Source of the DNA: Trichothermofontia sichuanensis B231
GTDB lineage: Bacteria; Cyanobacteriota; Cyanobacteriia; B231
Length of the DNA stretch: 64,000 nucleotides
Reading direction: 5' to 3'
Assembly (NCBI RefSeq): GCF_026240635.1
Contig: NZ_CP110848.1
Coordinates: 4,297,741 to 4,361,740 of the forward strand
Program-made: the position numbers and the translations under genes
Notes under the pieces: model-generated
Seen by the model: only the letters and a program-made list of their open reading frames with translations
What the model was told of the DNA's origin: nothing
Database searches by the model: none
In this document: piece after piece, positions 54,706 to 63,238 of the stretch
How the letters are laid out: each line of letters opens with the position of its first letter
Position numbering within the stretch: position 1 is the first letter of the stretch

Positions 54706-55704
54706 ATGAAACTTGCCAAAAAGACCCTGGATGAACGCCTGGATCGTCTTTACGATGTCATTATTGTCGGCGGTGGCGCGGGTGGTCTTTCAGCGGGTAT
54801 TTACACCCAGCGCTATTTACTCTCCTCACTGATCATTGAAAAGGGGCGGGGCCGCTCCTTTTGGATGCAGGATTTGCGGAATTATCTCGGTCTGCCCCCC
54901 ACCACCCCTGGGCGGGAGTTACTCAAGCAGGGACAGGAACATTACCTGTCGCTAGGGGGCGATTACCTGCGGGCCTATGTGGAAGCGGTCAAGGATGAGG
55001 GGGACTATTTCAGCGTCCGGGTCAAAGTCGGGATGAAGGACAGTATTTATCCCGTGTTTCGCTCGAAATACCTGATTGCGGCCAGCGGCATCATTGACAA
55101 CCTGCCCCAACTGGAGAATATGCAAAATGTCTATGATTATGCGGGCTATAACCTCCATGTCTGTATGATTTGTGATGGTTATGAGATGGCCGATCGCCGC
55201 TGTGGGTTATTTGTCAATTCAGAGGCAAATATCAACACGGCCTTTGTCCTGAATTGGTTTACACCCTACCTGTTTGTGTTCACAATGGGCCTTTTCCCGG
55301 TGAGTGATGCCATGCGTCAAAAGCTGGCGGATCATGGTTATCGTCTGATTGAGACACCGATTAAGCAATTCCTGGGCGAAAATCACGAGATGACTGGGGT
55401 GGAACTGGTTGATGGCACAGTGATTCCTCTGGAAACCGGCTTAGTGGCAATGGGGGCACACTACCATAAGGATTACCTAGCGGGGTTAAATCTCCAGCAG
55501 GCCGGGGAAAATCTGGTCACTGATGAGATGTGCCGGACTTCTCATCCCCGGATTTTTGCCCTAGGCGATCTAAAACAGGGGTTAAACCAGGTGTCGATCG
55601 CGGTGGCAGATGGTACATTAGCAGCCACAGCTATTTGGCGGGAGATTCGTCGGGCTTCTCCAGCTCGTCGTTGGGAGGCGGACCCCGCTATGGCTGCGCC
55701 TTAA
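54706..55704 (+). CDS. DDOR-like flavin disulfide oxidoreductase (NTR homologue without an NADPH site)
   Basis: A 332-residue thioredoxin-reductase-like flavoprotein. FAD binding is clear: DVIIVGGGAGGLSAGIY and RIFALGDLKQGLNQVSIAVADG. The redox pair CMIC is in LHVCMICDGYEM. The segment that should carry the NADPH motif (GGGDSA and HRRxxxR) instead reads GLFVNSEANINTAFVL, so NADPH use is unlikely. This matches the diflavin-linked disulfide oxidoreductase (DDOR) group described in cyanobacteria, where a second FAD occupies that site. The physiological electron donor is unknown. It follows ftsH by 25 bp. Confidence 0.85.
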   Translation: MKLAKKTLDERLDRLYDVIIVGGGAGGLSAGIYTQRYLLSSLIIEKGRGRSFWMQDLRNYLGLPPTTPGRELLKQGQEHYLSLGGDYLRAYVEAVKDEGDYFSVRVKVGMKDSIYPVFRSKYLIAASGIIDNLPQLENMQNVYDYAGYNLHVCMICDGYEMADRRCGLFVNSEANINTAFVLNWFTPYLFVFTMGLFPVSDAMRQKLADHGYRLIETPIKQFLGENHEMTGVELVDGTVIPLETGLVAMGAHYHKDYLAGLNLQQAGENLVTDEMCRTSHPRIFALGDLKQGLNQVSIAVADGTLAATAIWREIRRASPARRWEADPAMAAP

Positions 55705-55737
55705 TTGACAGCCATTATTGACGGGAGCGACGTGACT

Positions 55738-56289
55738 ATGCCCCAGACTGAAACCCAGGATATTCAAGCTCTCCAGGCAGAAATGGCCGCACTGCGGGAG
55801 GAGTTGCAGGTGCGTGACCAGTTGGTGCAGCAATTGTCCCAGGAATTGTTTCGCCTGGTGAAGGGCAATCAGCAGTTTATGCCCAATCCAGAGTTGTCGG
55901 AGCGGCACCAAGCGGAAATGCAGGTGATCCGGGAGCAGTTGCAACATGTGGAGGAACAGGTCGCCTTTTACCAGGAGCAGTTAGCAGCGCGGGATATGGA
56001 AGTGCAGCAGTTACGCCAGTCGGTGCAGGAGTTGACCGATCGCTCACGGATGCTGGAGCAGGTGGTGCAGGAGTTGCCCAAGGTTTACCGCCAGAAGTTT
56101 GCCGAGCGTATGGCTCCGATTCGCGAAAAGATTGCCCAGGTGCAGCGGGAAAATCGCCAGTTGCACGCCGAGTTGCAAAGTGTCAGCTACCGACTGGCGA
56201 TGACGTCGCGGGGGTCCTCGAAGTTGGATCTGCCTAGTTTTGGTAACCCCCTACCACAGGTATCGATGCCCAATTTTGGCAACGCCTAA
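55738..56289 (+). CDS. Npun_F5560-like coiled-coil protein
   Basis: A 183-residue protein that is almost entirely coiled coil, with Gln/Glu-rich heptads from about residue 8 to 160 and a conserved FRLVKGNQQFMPNP insert near residue 45. It ends with a Pro/Gly/Ser tail (LPSFGNPLPQVSMPNFGNA). It matches a cyanobacterial family of unknown function that I recall under the name Npun_F5560. ATG 55738 is preferred to an in-frame start at 55705. No membrane helix or enzymatic motif is present, so a structural or adaptor role is likely. Confidence 0.78.
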   Translation: MPQTETQDIQALQAEMAALREELQVRDQLVQQLSQELFRLVKGNQQFMPNPELSERHQAEMQVIREQLQHVEEQVAFYQEQLAARDMEVQQLRQSVQELTDRSRMLEQVVQELPKVYRQKFAERMAPIREKIAQVQRENRQLHAELQSVSYRLAMTSRGSSKLDLPSFGNPLPQVSMPNFGNA

Positions 56290-56440
56290 TGGGTCAGTAA
56301 CTCGCCGTCACCTGTGGCGTAGGCAGCTTGCTGGCATCGGCTAGTCGCCTACACCACGATTGTTCATGAGCCATTCGGGTTTGCTTAGGTTTGCTAGGCT
56401 AGAGCCATCTCTAGAGCCATCTATTGATCCACCTGCGTCT

Positions 56441-57682
56441 ATGGCCCGCATCAACCTGCTTGAAACCCGTACAACCCGGTTTGGTGACCTCATCAGTAAC
56501 GGTAAGATTTACCAGGTTCCCCCTTTTCAGCGTGATTATGCTTGGCAGGAAGAAAATTGGGAGGATCTCTGGCAAGATATCCTGATGCTTCACACCAACC
56601 CGGATGCGAGTCACTACATGGGTGCGCTGGTTCTACAAAATGCGAATAGGTCTGACAAGGAATTTACGATTATTGATGGGCAACAACGGCTAGCCACGCT
56701 CAGTATCATTGCGATTGCGGTTATTGACAAACTCCAGAAATTAGTCGATCGTGACGAAGATAAACAAGCCAATCAGGACCGGCAGGACATTTTAAGGCGA
56801 ACCTATTTGAGCGATCGCGACCCGCGATCGTTGCGCTACTCTAATAAAATTCGTTTGAATGAAAACAATAATGATTTCTATCGCAGTAATTTGGTTAATC
56901 CGAGAAAACCTTTGAATCCGCGATCGTTATCAAAATCCAATCGATTACTCTGGCAAGCTTTTGAATATTTTTCAGGTTGCTTAGAAGCGCTTGAAGATGT
57001 CACGAACAGTGGTGAGAAGCTAGCTGAATTTTTGACTGATACAGTTGCTCAAAGACTTCTTTTCATTCAGATTACCGTTGAAGATGAATTGAATGCTTAC
57101 ACCGTATTTGAAACCTTAAATGCCAGGGGCATAGAGCTAAGTTCAACGGATCTGCTTAAGAATTACCTGTTTTCCCTTTGTCAAGGTCCGGATGATTTAC
57201 AGGAAGTGCAGGGACAATGGCGAAGAATTATAAATACGGTACAGATGGAAAAATTTCCCGAATTTTTGCGCTACTATCTGAGTCTCAGACAAACCAGGAT
57301 AAGGCGAGAAAGATTATTCAAAATAGTGCGTGAATCTGTCAGAGATGCTGGGCAAGCATTTACGTTACTCGATGAGCTAGAAAAATATAGTAGCCTTTTT
57401 ATTGCACTTGGTAACGCTAATGATGAATTCTGGCGCGATACCCCAGAAAATCAACCCTATATTCGTGAACTCGAATTATTTGGTGTAAAACAAGCTTATC
57501 CAGCATTACTCACTGCATACGAAAAGTTTTCGCCCCAAGACTTTACTCGCTTATTGAAATTGATCAGCGTATTATCTTTTCGCTATACCGTTGTCAGCAG
57601 TCTCAATCCCAATGAGTTAGAAACACTGTATAATAAGGTAGCGATCGCCATTAACAAAGATGAGATAACAAGAAGGAATTAG
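56441..57682 (+). CDS. DUF262 (GmrS-like) part of a frameshifted GmrSD-type protein
   Basis: 413 residues. The DUF262 nucleotidase/ParB-like motif is intact (FTIIDGQQRLATLSII, about residue 74), preceded by the YQVPPFQRDYAWQ block. A helical middle region follows and the frame stops at KDEITRRN. In intact relatives the same chain continues into a DUF1524 HNH nuclease domain, which here lies in another frame right after. GmrSD-type proteins cut modified phage DNA in an NTP-dependent manner. Base composition is visibly AT-richer than the neighbours, a sign of transfer. The start at 56441 is chosen; an upstream frame to 56360 adds residues overlapping a small direct repeat. Confidence 0.85.
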   Translation: MARINLLETRTTRFGDLISNGKIYQVPPFQRDYAWQEENWEDLWQDILMLHTNPDASHYMGALVLQNANRSDKEFTIIDGQQRLATLSIIAIAVIDKLQKLVDRDEDKQANQDRQDILRRTYLSDRDPRSLRYSNKIRLNENNNDFYRSNLVNPRKPLNPRSLSKSNRLLWQAFEYFSGCLEALEDVTNSGEKLAEFLTDTVAQRLLFIQITVEDELNAYTVFETLNARGIELSSTDLLKNYLFSLCQGPDDLQEVQGQWRRIINTVQMEKFPEFLRYYLSLRQTRIRRERLFKIVRESVRDAGQAFTLLDELEKYSSLFIALGNANDEFWRDTPENQPYIRELELFGVKQAYPALLTAYEKFSPQDFTRLLKLISVLSFRYTVVSSLNPNELETLYNKVAIAINKDEITRRN

Positions 57683-58047
57683 TGCGATATATCCTTGGAA
57701 AACTGGAGCAAGACATAGCGGGGCGAAAAGATCTCCGCGACGATGGCTTTTCCATTGAACATATCTTACCGGAATCTCCTACTGAGGCTTGGCATAAAAA
57801 CTTCACTGATACTGAAATTGAAACAATGGTCTACCGGCTTGGAAATCTCACGCCTTTAGAACCTCATCTGAATCGTCAAGTTGGTAATGAGTCTTATCCG
57901 ATTAAGCAGGCAGTTTATCAAAAAAGTGTATATCAGCTAACGCAAACTATCTTGGCGGAAGCATGGACGCCCCACACCCTAACTGCCCGACAGGAACGAC
58001 TGGCACAGCGGGCTGTTCATGTTTGGAAATCGGATTTTTCCCTATAA
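57682..58047 (+). CDS. DUF1524 (GmrD-like HNH nuclease) part of the frameshifted gene
   Basis: 121 residues in the frame offset from the preceding DUF262 frame. It carries the DUF1524 nuclease signature FSIEHILPESPTEAW (the HxxP element) and YRLGNLTPLEPHLNRQVGN. The only nearby start is a GTG that overlaps the previous TAG stop (TAGTG), which would allow reinitiation. In frame, sequence upstream of the GTG (NKKELVRYIL) still looks like family sequence, supporting a recent frameshift. It could be a pseudogene, a genuinely split two-subunit system, or a base-call error. Confidence 0.8.
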   Translation: MRYILGKLEQDIAGRKDLRDDGFSIEHILPESPTEAWHKNFTDTEIETMVYRLGNLTPLEPHLNRQVGNESYPIKQAVYQKSVYQLTQTILAEAWTPHTLTARQERLAQRAVHVWKSDFSL

Positions 58048-58085
58048 TAATTGCAGCATTGGCCATCCCTGCCGCAATCTCGACG

Positions 58086-58535
58086 ATGAGTGAACCTTCT
58101 TCCCCAAAGCGATCGTTCCCCCTAACCACCGTTGGTGCCCTGGTACGGGGGCCATCTGGGCGGGTGTTGATTGTCCGAACCACAAAATGGCGGGGCACGT
58201 GGGGGGTTCCGGGCGGGAAAGTTGATTGGGGTGAAACCCTGGAAGCAGCCCTGAAGCGCGAATTCCGAGAAGAAGTTGGTCTAGAGTTAGAGAATATCCA
58301 GTTTGCCTTGTTACAAGAGGCCGTGTTAGATCCCCAATTTTATCGGCAAGCCCATTTTATTTTGCTGAACTACTGGGCCACAACCACTACGGAAACGGTT
58401 ACACCTAACCAGGAAATTGTCAAATGGGAATGGCTCTTTCCCAAGGAAGCCCTGACTTACGCGCTAAATTCCTATACCAGAGTCCTCATTGAACATTATT
58501 TAGCCTCTCTAGCATCGGCTCCCCATCATGATTAA
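58086..58535 (+). CDS. Nudix hydrolase
   Basis: A 149-residue protein. The full Nudix box is present near residue 42, GGKVDWGETLEAALKREF followed by REEVGLE, with all metal-binding glutamates. Family members hydrolyse nucleoside diphosphates linked to another group; the substrate is unknown here. ATG 58086 is preferred because upstream in-frame sequence overlaps the DUF1524 gene and has no family character. The end overlaps the SDR gene by 8 bp, so the two are probably co-translated. Confidence 0.92.
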   Translation: MSEPSSPKRSFPLTTVGALVRGPSGRVLIVRTTKWRGTWGVPGGKVDWGETLEAALKREFREEVGLELENIQFALLQEAVLDPQFYRQAHFILLNYWATTTTETVTPNQEIVKWEWLFPKEALTYALNSYTRVLIEHYLASLASAPHHD

Positions 58536-59241
58536 AACGGCATTAGTGACCGGTGCGGCTAAGGGCATTGGACGGACAATCGCGCTGACCCTGGCCCAAC
58601 AAGGCTTTGATGTGGCCGTCCATTACCACCGTAGCGAGACCGCCGCCCAGCAGACCGTTCAGGATGTGCGTGCCCATCAGGTCCAAGCGATCGCCCTTCC
58701 TGCCGATGTGAGCCAACCCCAGGCCGTACAAACCCTGGTGGATACGGTGGTTGACAAATTGGGCGGACTTTCGGTGGTCGTCAACAATGTGGGGAATTAC
58801 TTTAAAAAGCCCATTGATGAGATGACGATCGCCGAATGGCATGAGATCCTGGATACCAACCTCAATGCCACCTTTTATGTCACCCAGGCCGCTCTCCCCC
58901 ATCTGAAAGCAGCGGGTTGGGGACGCATTATCAACCTGGGCTTTGCCGGGGCACAGAATCTAGTCGCCCGCACCCAGATTACCCCCTACGCGATCGCCAA
59001 AACTGGCGTGATTCTTTATACCAAAGCCCTGGCCAAACAACTGGCCTCCCACCGGATTACTGCTAACGTGGTCGCGCCAGGGGTCGTGGAAACCTCCGTC
59101 AGCCAACCCGTCACCCAAATTCCCATAGGACGCATGGCCACCGTCGCAGAAGTGGCGCGGGTCATTGACTTTCTCATTGCCCCGGAGGCGGGCTATTACA
59201 CCGGCCAAGTGATTGAAGTGGCGGGGGGCTGGAACCTCTGA
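58528..59241 (+). CDS. Short-chain dehydrogenase/reductase, catalytic Ser apparently replaced
   Basis: A 237-residue classical SDR. The cofactor loop is TGAAKGIG, followed by NNVGNY and the catalytic YAIAK. The serine that lies 13 residues before the Tyr in FabG-type enzymes falls on a glycine (IINLGFAGAQ), so catalysis may differ. HYHRSE after strand 2 suggests NADPH preference. It overlaps the Nudix gene. Possible roles include pteridine or ketoacyl reduction, without further evidence. Confidence 0.9.
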   Translation: MIKTALVTGAAKGIGRTIALTLAQQGFDVAVHYHRSETAAQQTVQDVRAHQVQAIALPADVSQPQAVQTLVDTVVDKLGGLSVVVNNVGNYFKKPIDEMTIAEWHEILDTNLNATFYVTQAALPHLKAAGWGRIINLGFAGAQNLVARTQITPYAIAKTGVILYTKALAKQLASHRITANVVAPGVVETSVSQPVTQIPIGRMATVAEVARVIDFLIAPEAGYYTGQVIEVAGGWNL

Positions 59242-59283
59242 CGTGGATTCGGCACCTCCCCCTTGGCAATTAGTCAAATCTAT

Positions 59284-59297
59284 AGTACAAATTATCT
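59284..59297. promoter_or_regulatory. Degenerate LexA-like box upstream of recA
   Basis: AGTACAAATTATCT matches 12 of 14 positions of the cyanobacterial LexA pattern RGTACNNNDGTWCB. It lies about 107 bp before the recA ATG. LexA control of recA differs between cyanobacteria, so this is only a hint. Confidence 0.25.
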
Positions 59298-59403
59298 GCC
59301 TAACCCATTGATCCGAATCGGAAACCGCTAAAATAGGGGAACTAAGATTTTGGCCTGATCGCTCACCCTGTCCCCCTTTACTGACCTTACTGAAACCACC
59401 AGC

Positions 59404-60534
59404 ATGGCACCAAAAGCAACCAACGCCGCCGCCAATAGCAAGGCCACCCCGCCCCAAAATAGTAACCCAGAGCGGGATAAGGCCCTAACCCAGGTCCTCA
59501 CCCAGATCGAGCGCACCTTTGGCAAGGGATCGATCATGCGGCTGGGGGATGCCGCACGCATGAAGGTGGAAACGATTCCCACGGGGGCGTTAACGCTGGA
59601 TATTGCCCTGGGAGGGGGCTTGCCCAAGGGGCGAGTCGTGGAAATCTACGGCCCTGAAAGTTCCGGGAAGACGACCCTGGCACTCCACGCGATCGCCGAA
59701 GTCCAGAAGACCGGAGGCATTGCCGCCTTTGTCGATGCGGAACATGCCCTTGATCCCACGTACTCTGCGGCCCTGGGGGTGGATATTGAAAACCTGCTGG
59801 TCTCGCAACCGGATACGGGGGAAATGGCCCTGGAGGTGGTGGACCAACTGGTGCGATCGACGGCGGTGGATATTGTCGTGGTGGACTCGGTAGCGGCGTT
59901 GGTGCCGCGATCGGAGATTGAAGGCGATATTGGTGAGATCCAGGTGGGTTCCCAGGCCCGGTTGATGAGCCACGCCCTGCGCAAGATTACTGGCAATATC
60001 GGCAAGTCTGGCTGTACGGTGATTTTCCTGAACCAGTTGCGGCAAAAGATTGGCGTCACCTATGGCAGCCCCGAAACGACGACGGGGGGACAGGCCCTCA
60101 AGTTTTATGCCTCTGTGCGTCTAGACATTCGCCGGATTCAAACCCTGAAGAAGGGGACAGAGGAGTTTGGGATTCGCGCTAAGGTGAAGGTGGCGAAAAA
60201 TAAGGTGGCCCCGCCCTTCCGGGTGGCAGAATTCGACATCATTTTTGGGAAGGGCATTTCCAGTGTGGGGTGCCTCGTGGATCTGGCGGAGGAAACCGGG
60301 GTGATCGTTCGCAAGGGAGCCTGGTACAGCTATAACGGCGACAACATTGGCCAGGGTCGGGATAACACGATTCAATATCTGGAAAGCAATCCCACGATCG
60401 CGAATACGATCGAGCAACAGGTGAAGGAAAAACTGGAGTTAGGTGCGATCGTGTCGGCCAATTCGGTCGCTCCCCTCTCCGAACCCACTGATGATGAGGA
60501 CGAGATCATCACCGATCTGGCAACCCTAGCCTAG
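59404..60534 (+). CDS. recA: Recombinase RecA
   Basis: A 376-residue recombinase for homologous recombination and the DNA damage response. Walker A is GPESSGKTT. The sequence [18 protein letters not shown] precedes the conserved NQLRQKIGV (L2 region), and [12 protein letters not shown] is in place. The acidic tail ([10 protein letters not shown]) is typical. The N-terminal ~20 residues are Ala/Asn-rich and variable. It is followed two bases later by a HAD gene and may be co-transcribed with it. Confidence 0.98.
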   Translation: MAPKATNAAANSKATPPQNSNPERDKALTQVLTQIERTFGKGSIMRLGDAARMKVETIPTGALTLDIALGGGLPKGRVVEIYGPESSGKTTLALHAIAEVQKTGGIAAFVDAEHALDPTYSAALGVDIENLLVSQPDTGEMALEVVDQLVRSTAVDIVVVDSVAALVPRSEIEGDIGEIQVGSQARLMSHALRKITGNIGKSGCTVIFLNQLRQKIGVTYGSPETTTGGQALKFYASVRLDIRRIQTLKKGTEEFGIRAKVKVAKNKVAPPFRVAEFDIIFGKGISSVGCLVDLAEETGVIVRKGAWYSYNGDNIGQGRDNTIQYLESNPTIANTIEQQVKEKLELGAIVSANSVAPLSEPTDDEDEIITDLATLA

Positions 60535-60536
60535 GG

Positions 60537-61235
60537 ATGACTCCCATGCCAACGGCCCTCCTATTTGATCTGGATGGGACCCTAGCTAACACCGATCCCT
60601 TCCACTTTCAAGCTTGGCAAACCTACCTGCGCACCTATGGTCTGGAGATTGACGATCGCTTTTATCGGCAGCATATTAGCGGTCGCCTCAATCCGGATAT
60701 TGTGCAGGACCTTCTCCCCCAGCTAACCCCTGAGCAGGGACAACAGGTTGCCGAGGAAAAAGAAGCCTACTTTCGCCAACTAGCAGCGGGCCTGACCCGG
60801 ATGCCCGGTCTAACAGAATTATTAAACTGGTCAAGTGCACAGGGACTTCAGCAGGCCTTGGTCACCAACGCCCCCCGACCCAACGTGGAATTTGTGTTAA
60901 CAGTCCTCGACCTTTGGGAGGCTTTCCCCGTCATCGTTTTTGCTGCCGAGTTACCCGTTGGCAAACCCGATCCCGCCCCCTATCAATTAGCCCTAGACAA
61001 ACTCCAGGTGTCTCCAGAACAGGCGATCGCCTTTGAGGATTCCGCCTCCGGGATTCGCTCGGCGGTAGCAGCAGGCATCCCCACCGTAGGCGTCGCCTCG
61101 ACCCATCCCCCGGCTGAGCTAAGGGTCGCCGGCGCAAGCTGGGTCATCCAGGATTTTCGCGATCCCCAGTTATGGACATTGCTCAGCAGAGACGGCGAAG
61201 AAGGGCAAGGGGCAGCAGGGAGCGTCTGTCGATAG
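60537..61235 (+). CDS. HAD family phosphatase (beta-phosphoglucomutase-like subgroup)
   Basis: A 232-residue protein. Motif I is FDLDGTLANTDPFHF with both aspartates, motif II is VTNAPR, motif III is KPDPAPYQLAL and motif IV is FEDSASGIRSAVAAG. A helical cap lies between motifs I and II, as in sugar-phosphate phosphatases and phosphoglucomutases. An internal ATG at 60546 (MPTALLFDLDG) is an equally good start. The substrate is unknown. It sits two bases after recA, although no functional link is known. Confidence 0.9.
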   Translation: MTPMPTALLFDLDGTLANTDPFHFQAWQTYLRTYGLEIDDRFYRQHISGRLNPDIVQDLLPQLTPEQGQQVAEEKEAYFRQLAAGLTRMPGLTELLNWSSAQGLQQALVTNAPRPNVEFVLTVLDLWEAFPVIVFAAELPVGKPDPAPYQLALDKLQVSPEQAIAFEDSASGIRSAVAAGIPTVGVASTHPPAELRVAGASWVIQDFRDPQLWTLLSRDGEEGQGAAGSVCR

Positions 61236-61296
61236 CATTTTTACCCACTCCCCACTTCCCACTCTCTCCTCTCTTCTCTCTTCTCTACTCCGAGAT

Positions 61297-61524
61297 TTAA
61301 GTCGGTGTCATTTGCAGATCCGGGCGTTCTTCCGGAACGATCGCGCCGTCTACGGGACACACCTGTAGGCAAATGCCACAGTCGATGCAGGTAGCAAAGT
61401 CGATCCAGTACCAATCAGTTCCCTTGTTGTTTTTGCCAGGGCCAGGGTGGATACAGGCAACGGGGCAGGCGTCAACGCAGTCAGCAATGCCCTCGCATAC
61501 CTGGGTTACGATCGTATGGGCCAT
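61297..61524 (-). CDS. Bacterial-type two-cluster ferredoxin
   Basis: A 75-residue ferredoxin. The second cluster binding site is canonical (CIDCGICLQVCP). The first is CEGIADCVDACPVACI with wider spacing, as in seven- or eight-iron ferredoxins with a [3Fe-4S] or modified first cluster. AGGAG lies ahead of ATG 61524 (MAHTIVTQVCEG); an in-frame ATG at 61593 would add 23 residues without family similarity. It is a single gene on the minus strand. Confidence 0.93.
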   Translation of the reverse strand: MAHTIVTQVCEGIADCVDACPVACIHPGPGKNNKGTDWYWIDFATCIDCGICLQVCPVDGAIVPEERPDLQMTPT

Positions 61525-61695
61525 GTAACGGTCTCCTCGCGAGTGCTTTCCTCTAACCACTGTACGCAATCTCTGACACGACAAAACGGGCAATCGGCCT
61601 TCTAACCCTCATACTGAGGCTATGCCTAACCGCCTAGCTGACGGACAACTCTTTTCCTGGCCTGAGGCGAGAGCAGCGAGAAAAGAGAGCGGAGA

Positions 61696-61842
61696 TATAG
61701 TCATTGCAATTTAGAAAGGGCCAAGGGGAGCCGGATTTTTAAGTCCTCGCCCGCTCTGGGATTGAGGGTGAGGGCTGCACCCGGGGAATACCCCCAGCCT
61801 ACCCAGGTAAAACTCTACTTTATGATTGGGGTAAAGGCTGTA
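61696..61842. repeat. Larger MITE-related repeat, copy 2 (chimeric left end)
   Basis: It begins TATAGTCATTGCAATTTAG like the 105-bp family. It then switches to the sequence of the 23841-24004 repeat (GGGGAGCCGGAT..., GGGATTGAGGGTGAGGGC..., ACTTTATGATT.GGGTAAAGGCTGTA). The two families have therefore joined here. It abuts the stop of the dehydrogenase gene at 61844. Confidence 0.6.
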
Positions 61843-61843
61843 G

Positions 61844-62890
61844 TCAGGGTTCAATCAAAATCTTGTAGGTATCCGGTGTGGGGTTACGGGCTTGTTCCAC
61901 GGCCTTGGGTAGCTCGCGAAGGGGATAGCGATCGCTGATCAGGGTATCGATATCAATCCGCTGGTTGAAAACCAAATCTGCTGCTAGTGCTTGCACACGG
62001 TAAGAAGAACTGTAACTCCCCATCAGGTCAATCTCACGTCGGTAGAGAATGTTGGGATTGAGGGGAATTTCTACTTCATCCGGGAATTCAGCAAAGAAGA
62101 GAATTTTGCCCCCCTTGCGAGTACAATCGAGGGCTTGGAAAAACGCTTTGTCACTAGGAACGGCTAACAGGGTGGTATCGACCCCAAAGCCCTCTGTGCA
62201 GGCGTGAATGTTCTTAACTAACTCGGGACTCCGGGCATCAAAGGCCGCCTCTGCTCCCACTTGTAAGGCTTTATTAATGCGGCTGGGTAAGAGGTCAGTA
62301 GCGATCGCCCGTGCACCAAAGTAGCGCACCAGCATAATCAACATCAGACCAATCGGCCCAGCCCCGGTGACTAAAACCGTTTGACCGGGCGTCACCTGAG
62401 CTTTTTTCACAGCCTTTAAGCAACAGTTGGTCGGTTCGACAAAACTGGCCTGGGCAAAGTTCACGTGATCGGGAATTCGGATGAGGCCCCCGTGGCGCAC
62501 AATATGGCCAGGAATTTTGACATATTCGGCGAAGCCACCCCCGCTGGGGATGAAGCCTGCTGTGGTGGTGATGGTTTTGTAAATCTCGCACATGGAGAAG
62601 TTATCGTTGAGGCAATAGCGGCAGTGCATACAGGGAATGTGATGTAGCACAACAACGCGATCGCCCACCTGCCAATCCTGAACACGCTCGCCAACCGCGG
62701 CGATCGTTCCAGCCATTTCATGGCCAAAAATGCGCGGCGGTTCATAAAGGGGATAGCAAATTTTTTTAATGTCGGACTGGCACAACCCCACAACCCGCAC
62801 CTGGACGAGAACCTCATCGGCCCCAATCTCTGGGATGGGAACTTCCTCATAACTCAGTTGATTAACACCCCGGAAAACCTGCGCCTTCAT
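61844..62890 (-). CDS. Zinc-dependent medium-chain dehydrogenase (sorbitol/threonine dehydrogenase-like)
   Basis: A 348-residue MDR-family enzyme. Catalytic zinc ligands are in VGLCQSDIKK and FGHEMAGTI, and the structural zinc site has four cysteines in CMHCRYCLNDNFSMC. The NAD(P)-binding strand VLVTGAGPIGLMLIMLVRYFG ends in TDLL, suggesting NAD. Polyols, threonine or related sec-alcohols are likely substrates, but none is indicated by context. Confidence 0.92.
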   Translation of the reverse strand: MKAQVFRGVNQLSYEEVPIPEIGADEVLVQVRVVGLCQSDIKKICYPLYEPPRIFGHEMAGTIAAVGERVQDWQVGDRVVVLHHIPCMHCRYCLNDNFSMCEIYKTITTTAGFIPSGGGFAEYVKIPGHIVRHGGLIRIPDHVNFAQASFVEPTNCCLKAVKKAQVTPGQTVLVTGAGPIGLMLIMLVRYFGARAIATDLLPSRINKALQVGAEAAFDARSPELVKNIHACTEGFGVDTTLLAVPSDKAFFQALDCTRKGGKILFFAEFPDEVEIPLNPNILYRREIDLMGSYSSSYRVQALAADLVFNQRIDIDTLISDRYPLRELPKAVEQARNPTPDTYKILIEP

Positions 62891-63238
62891 AAACCAATAA
62901 CCACCCGATCAACAGGGAAATAGCAAACAGAACTGCCCTCTATCCTAGGGGGATTGGGGAGCGGCTCCAAGGGGGAGCGGCTAACCCTGGGCCAAGGGGC
63001 AACGCTAGGATGGGCCTCAGCAACCAGGAACGGCGAGGTTACAGAGTAACGCCAGACGGCTCTACCATGCCCATGCGCTCATGCTAGCGCAACGGAGTAA
63101 CCCTCACCGCACTGGCTTGTGCCTAATGCCTTTCTCCCGAAATCATTGTCTTGAAGAGGGGGAAATTACCAACTAAGATCGTTACCCTAGCGATAGCCGT
63201 ACTGTCTGGCTGCCTTCCCTACCGAACTGCTTTTCCCT

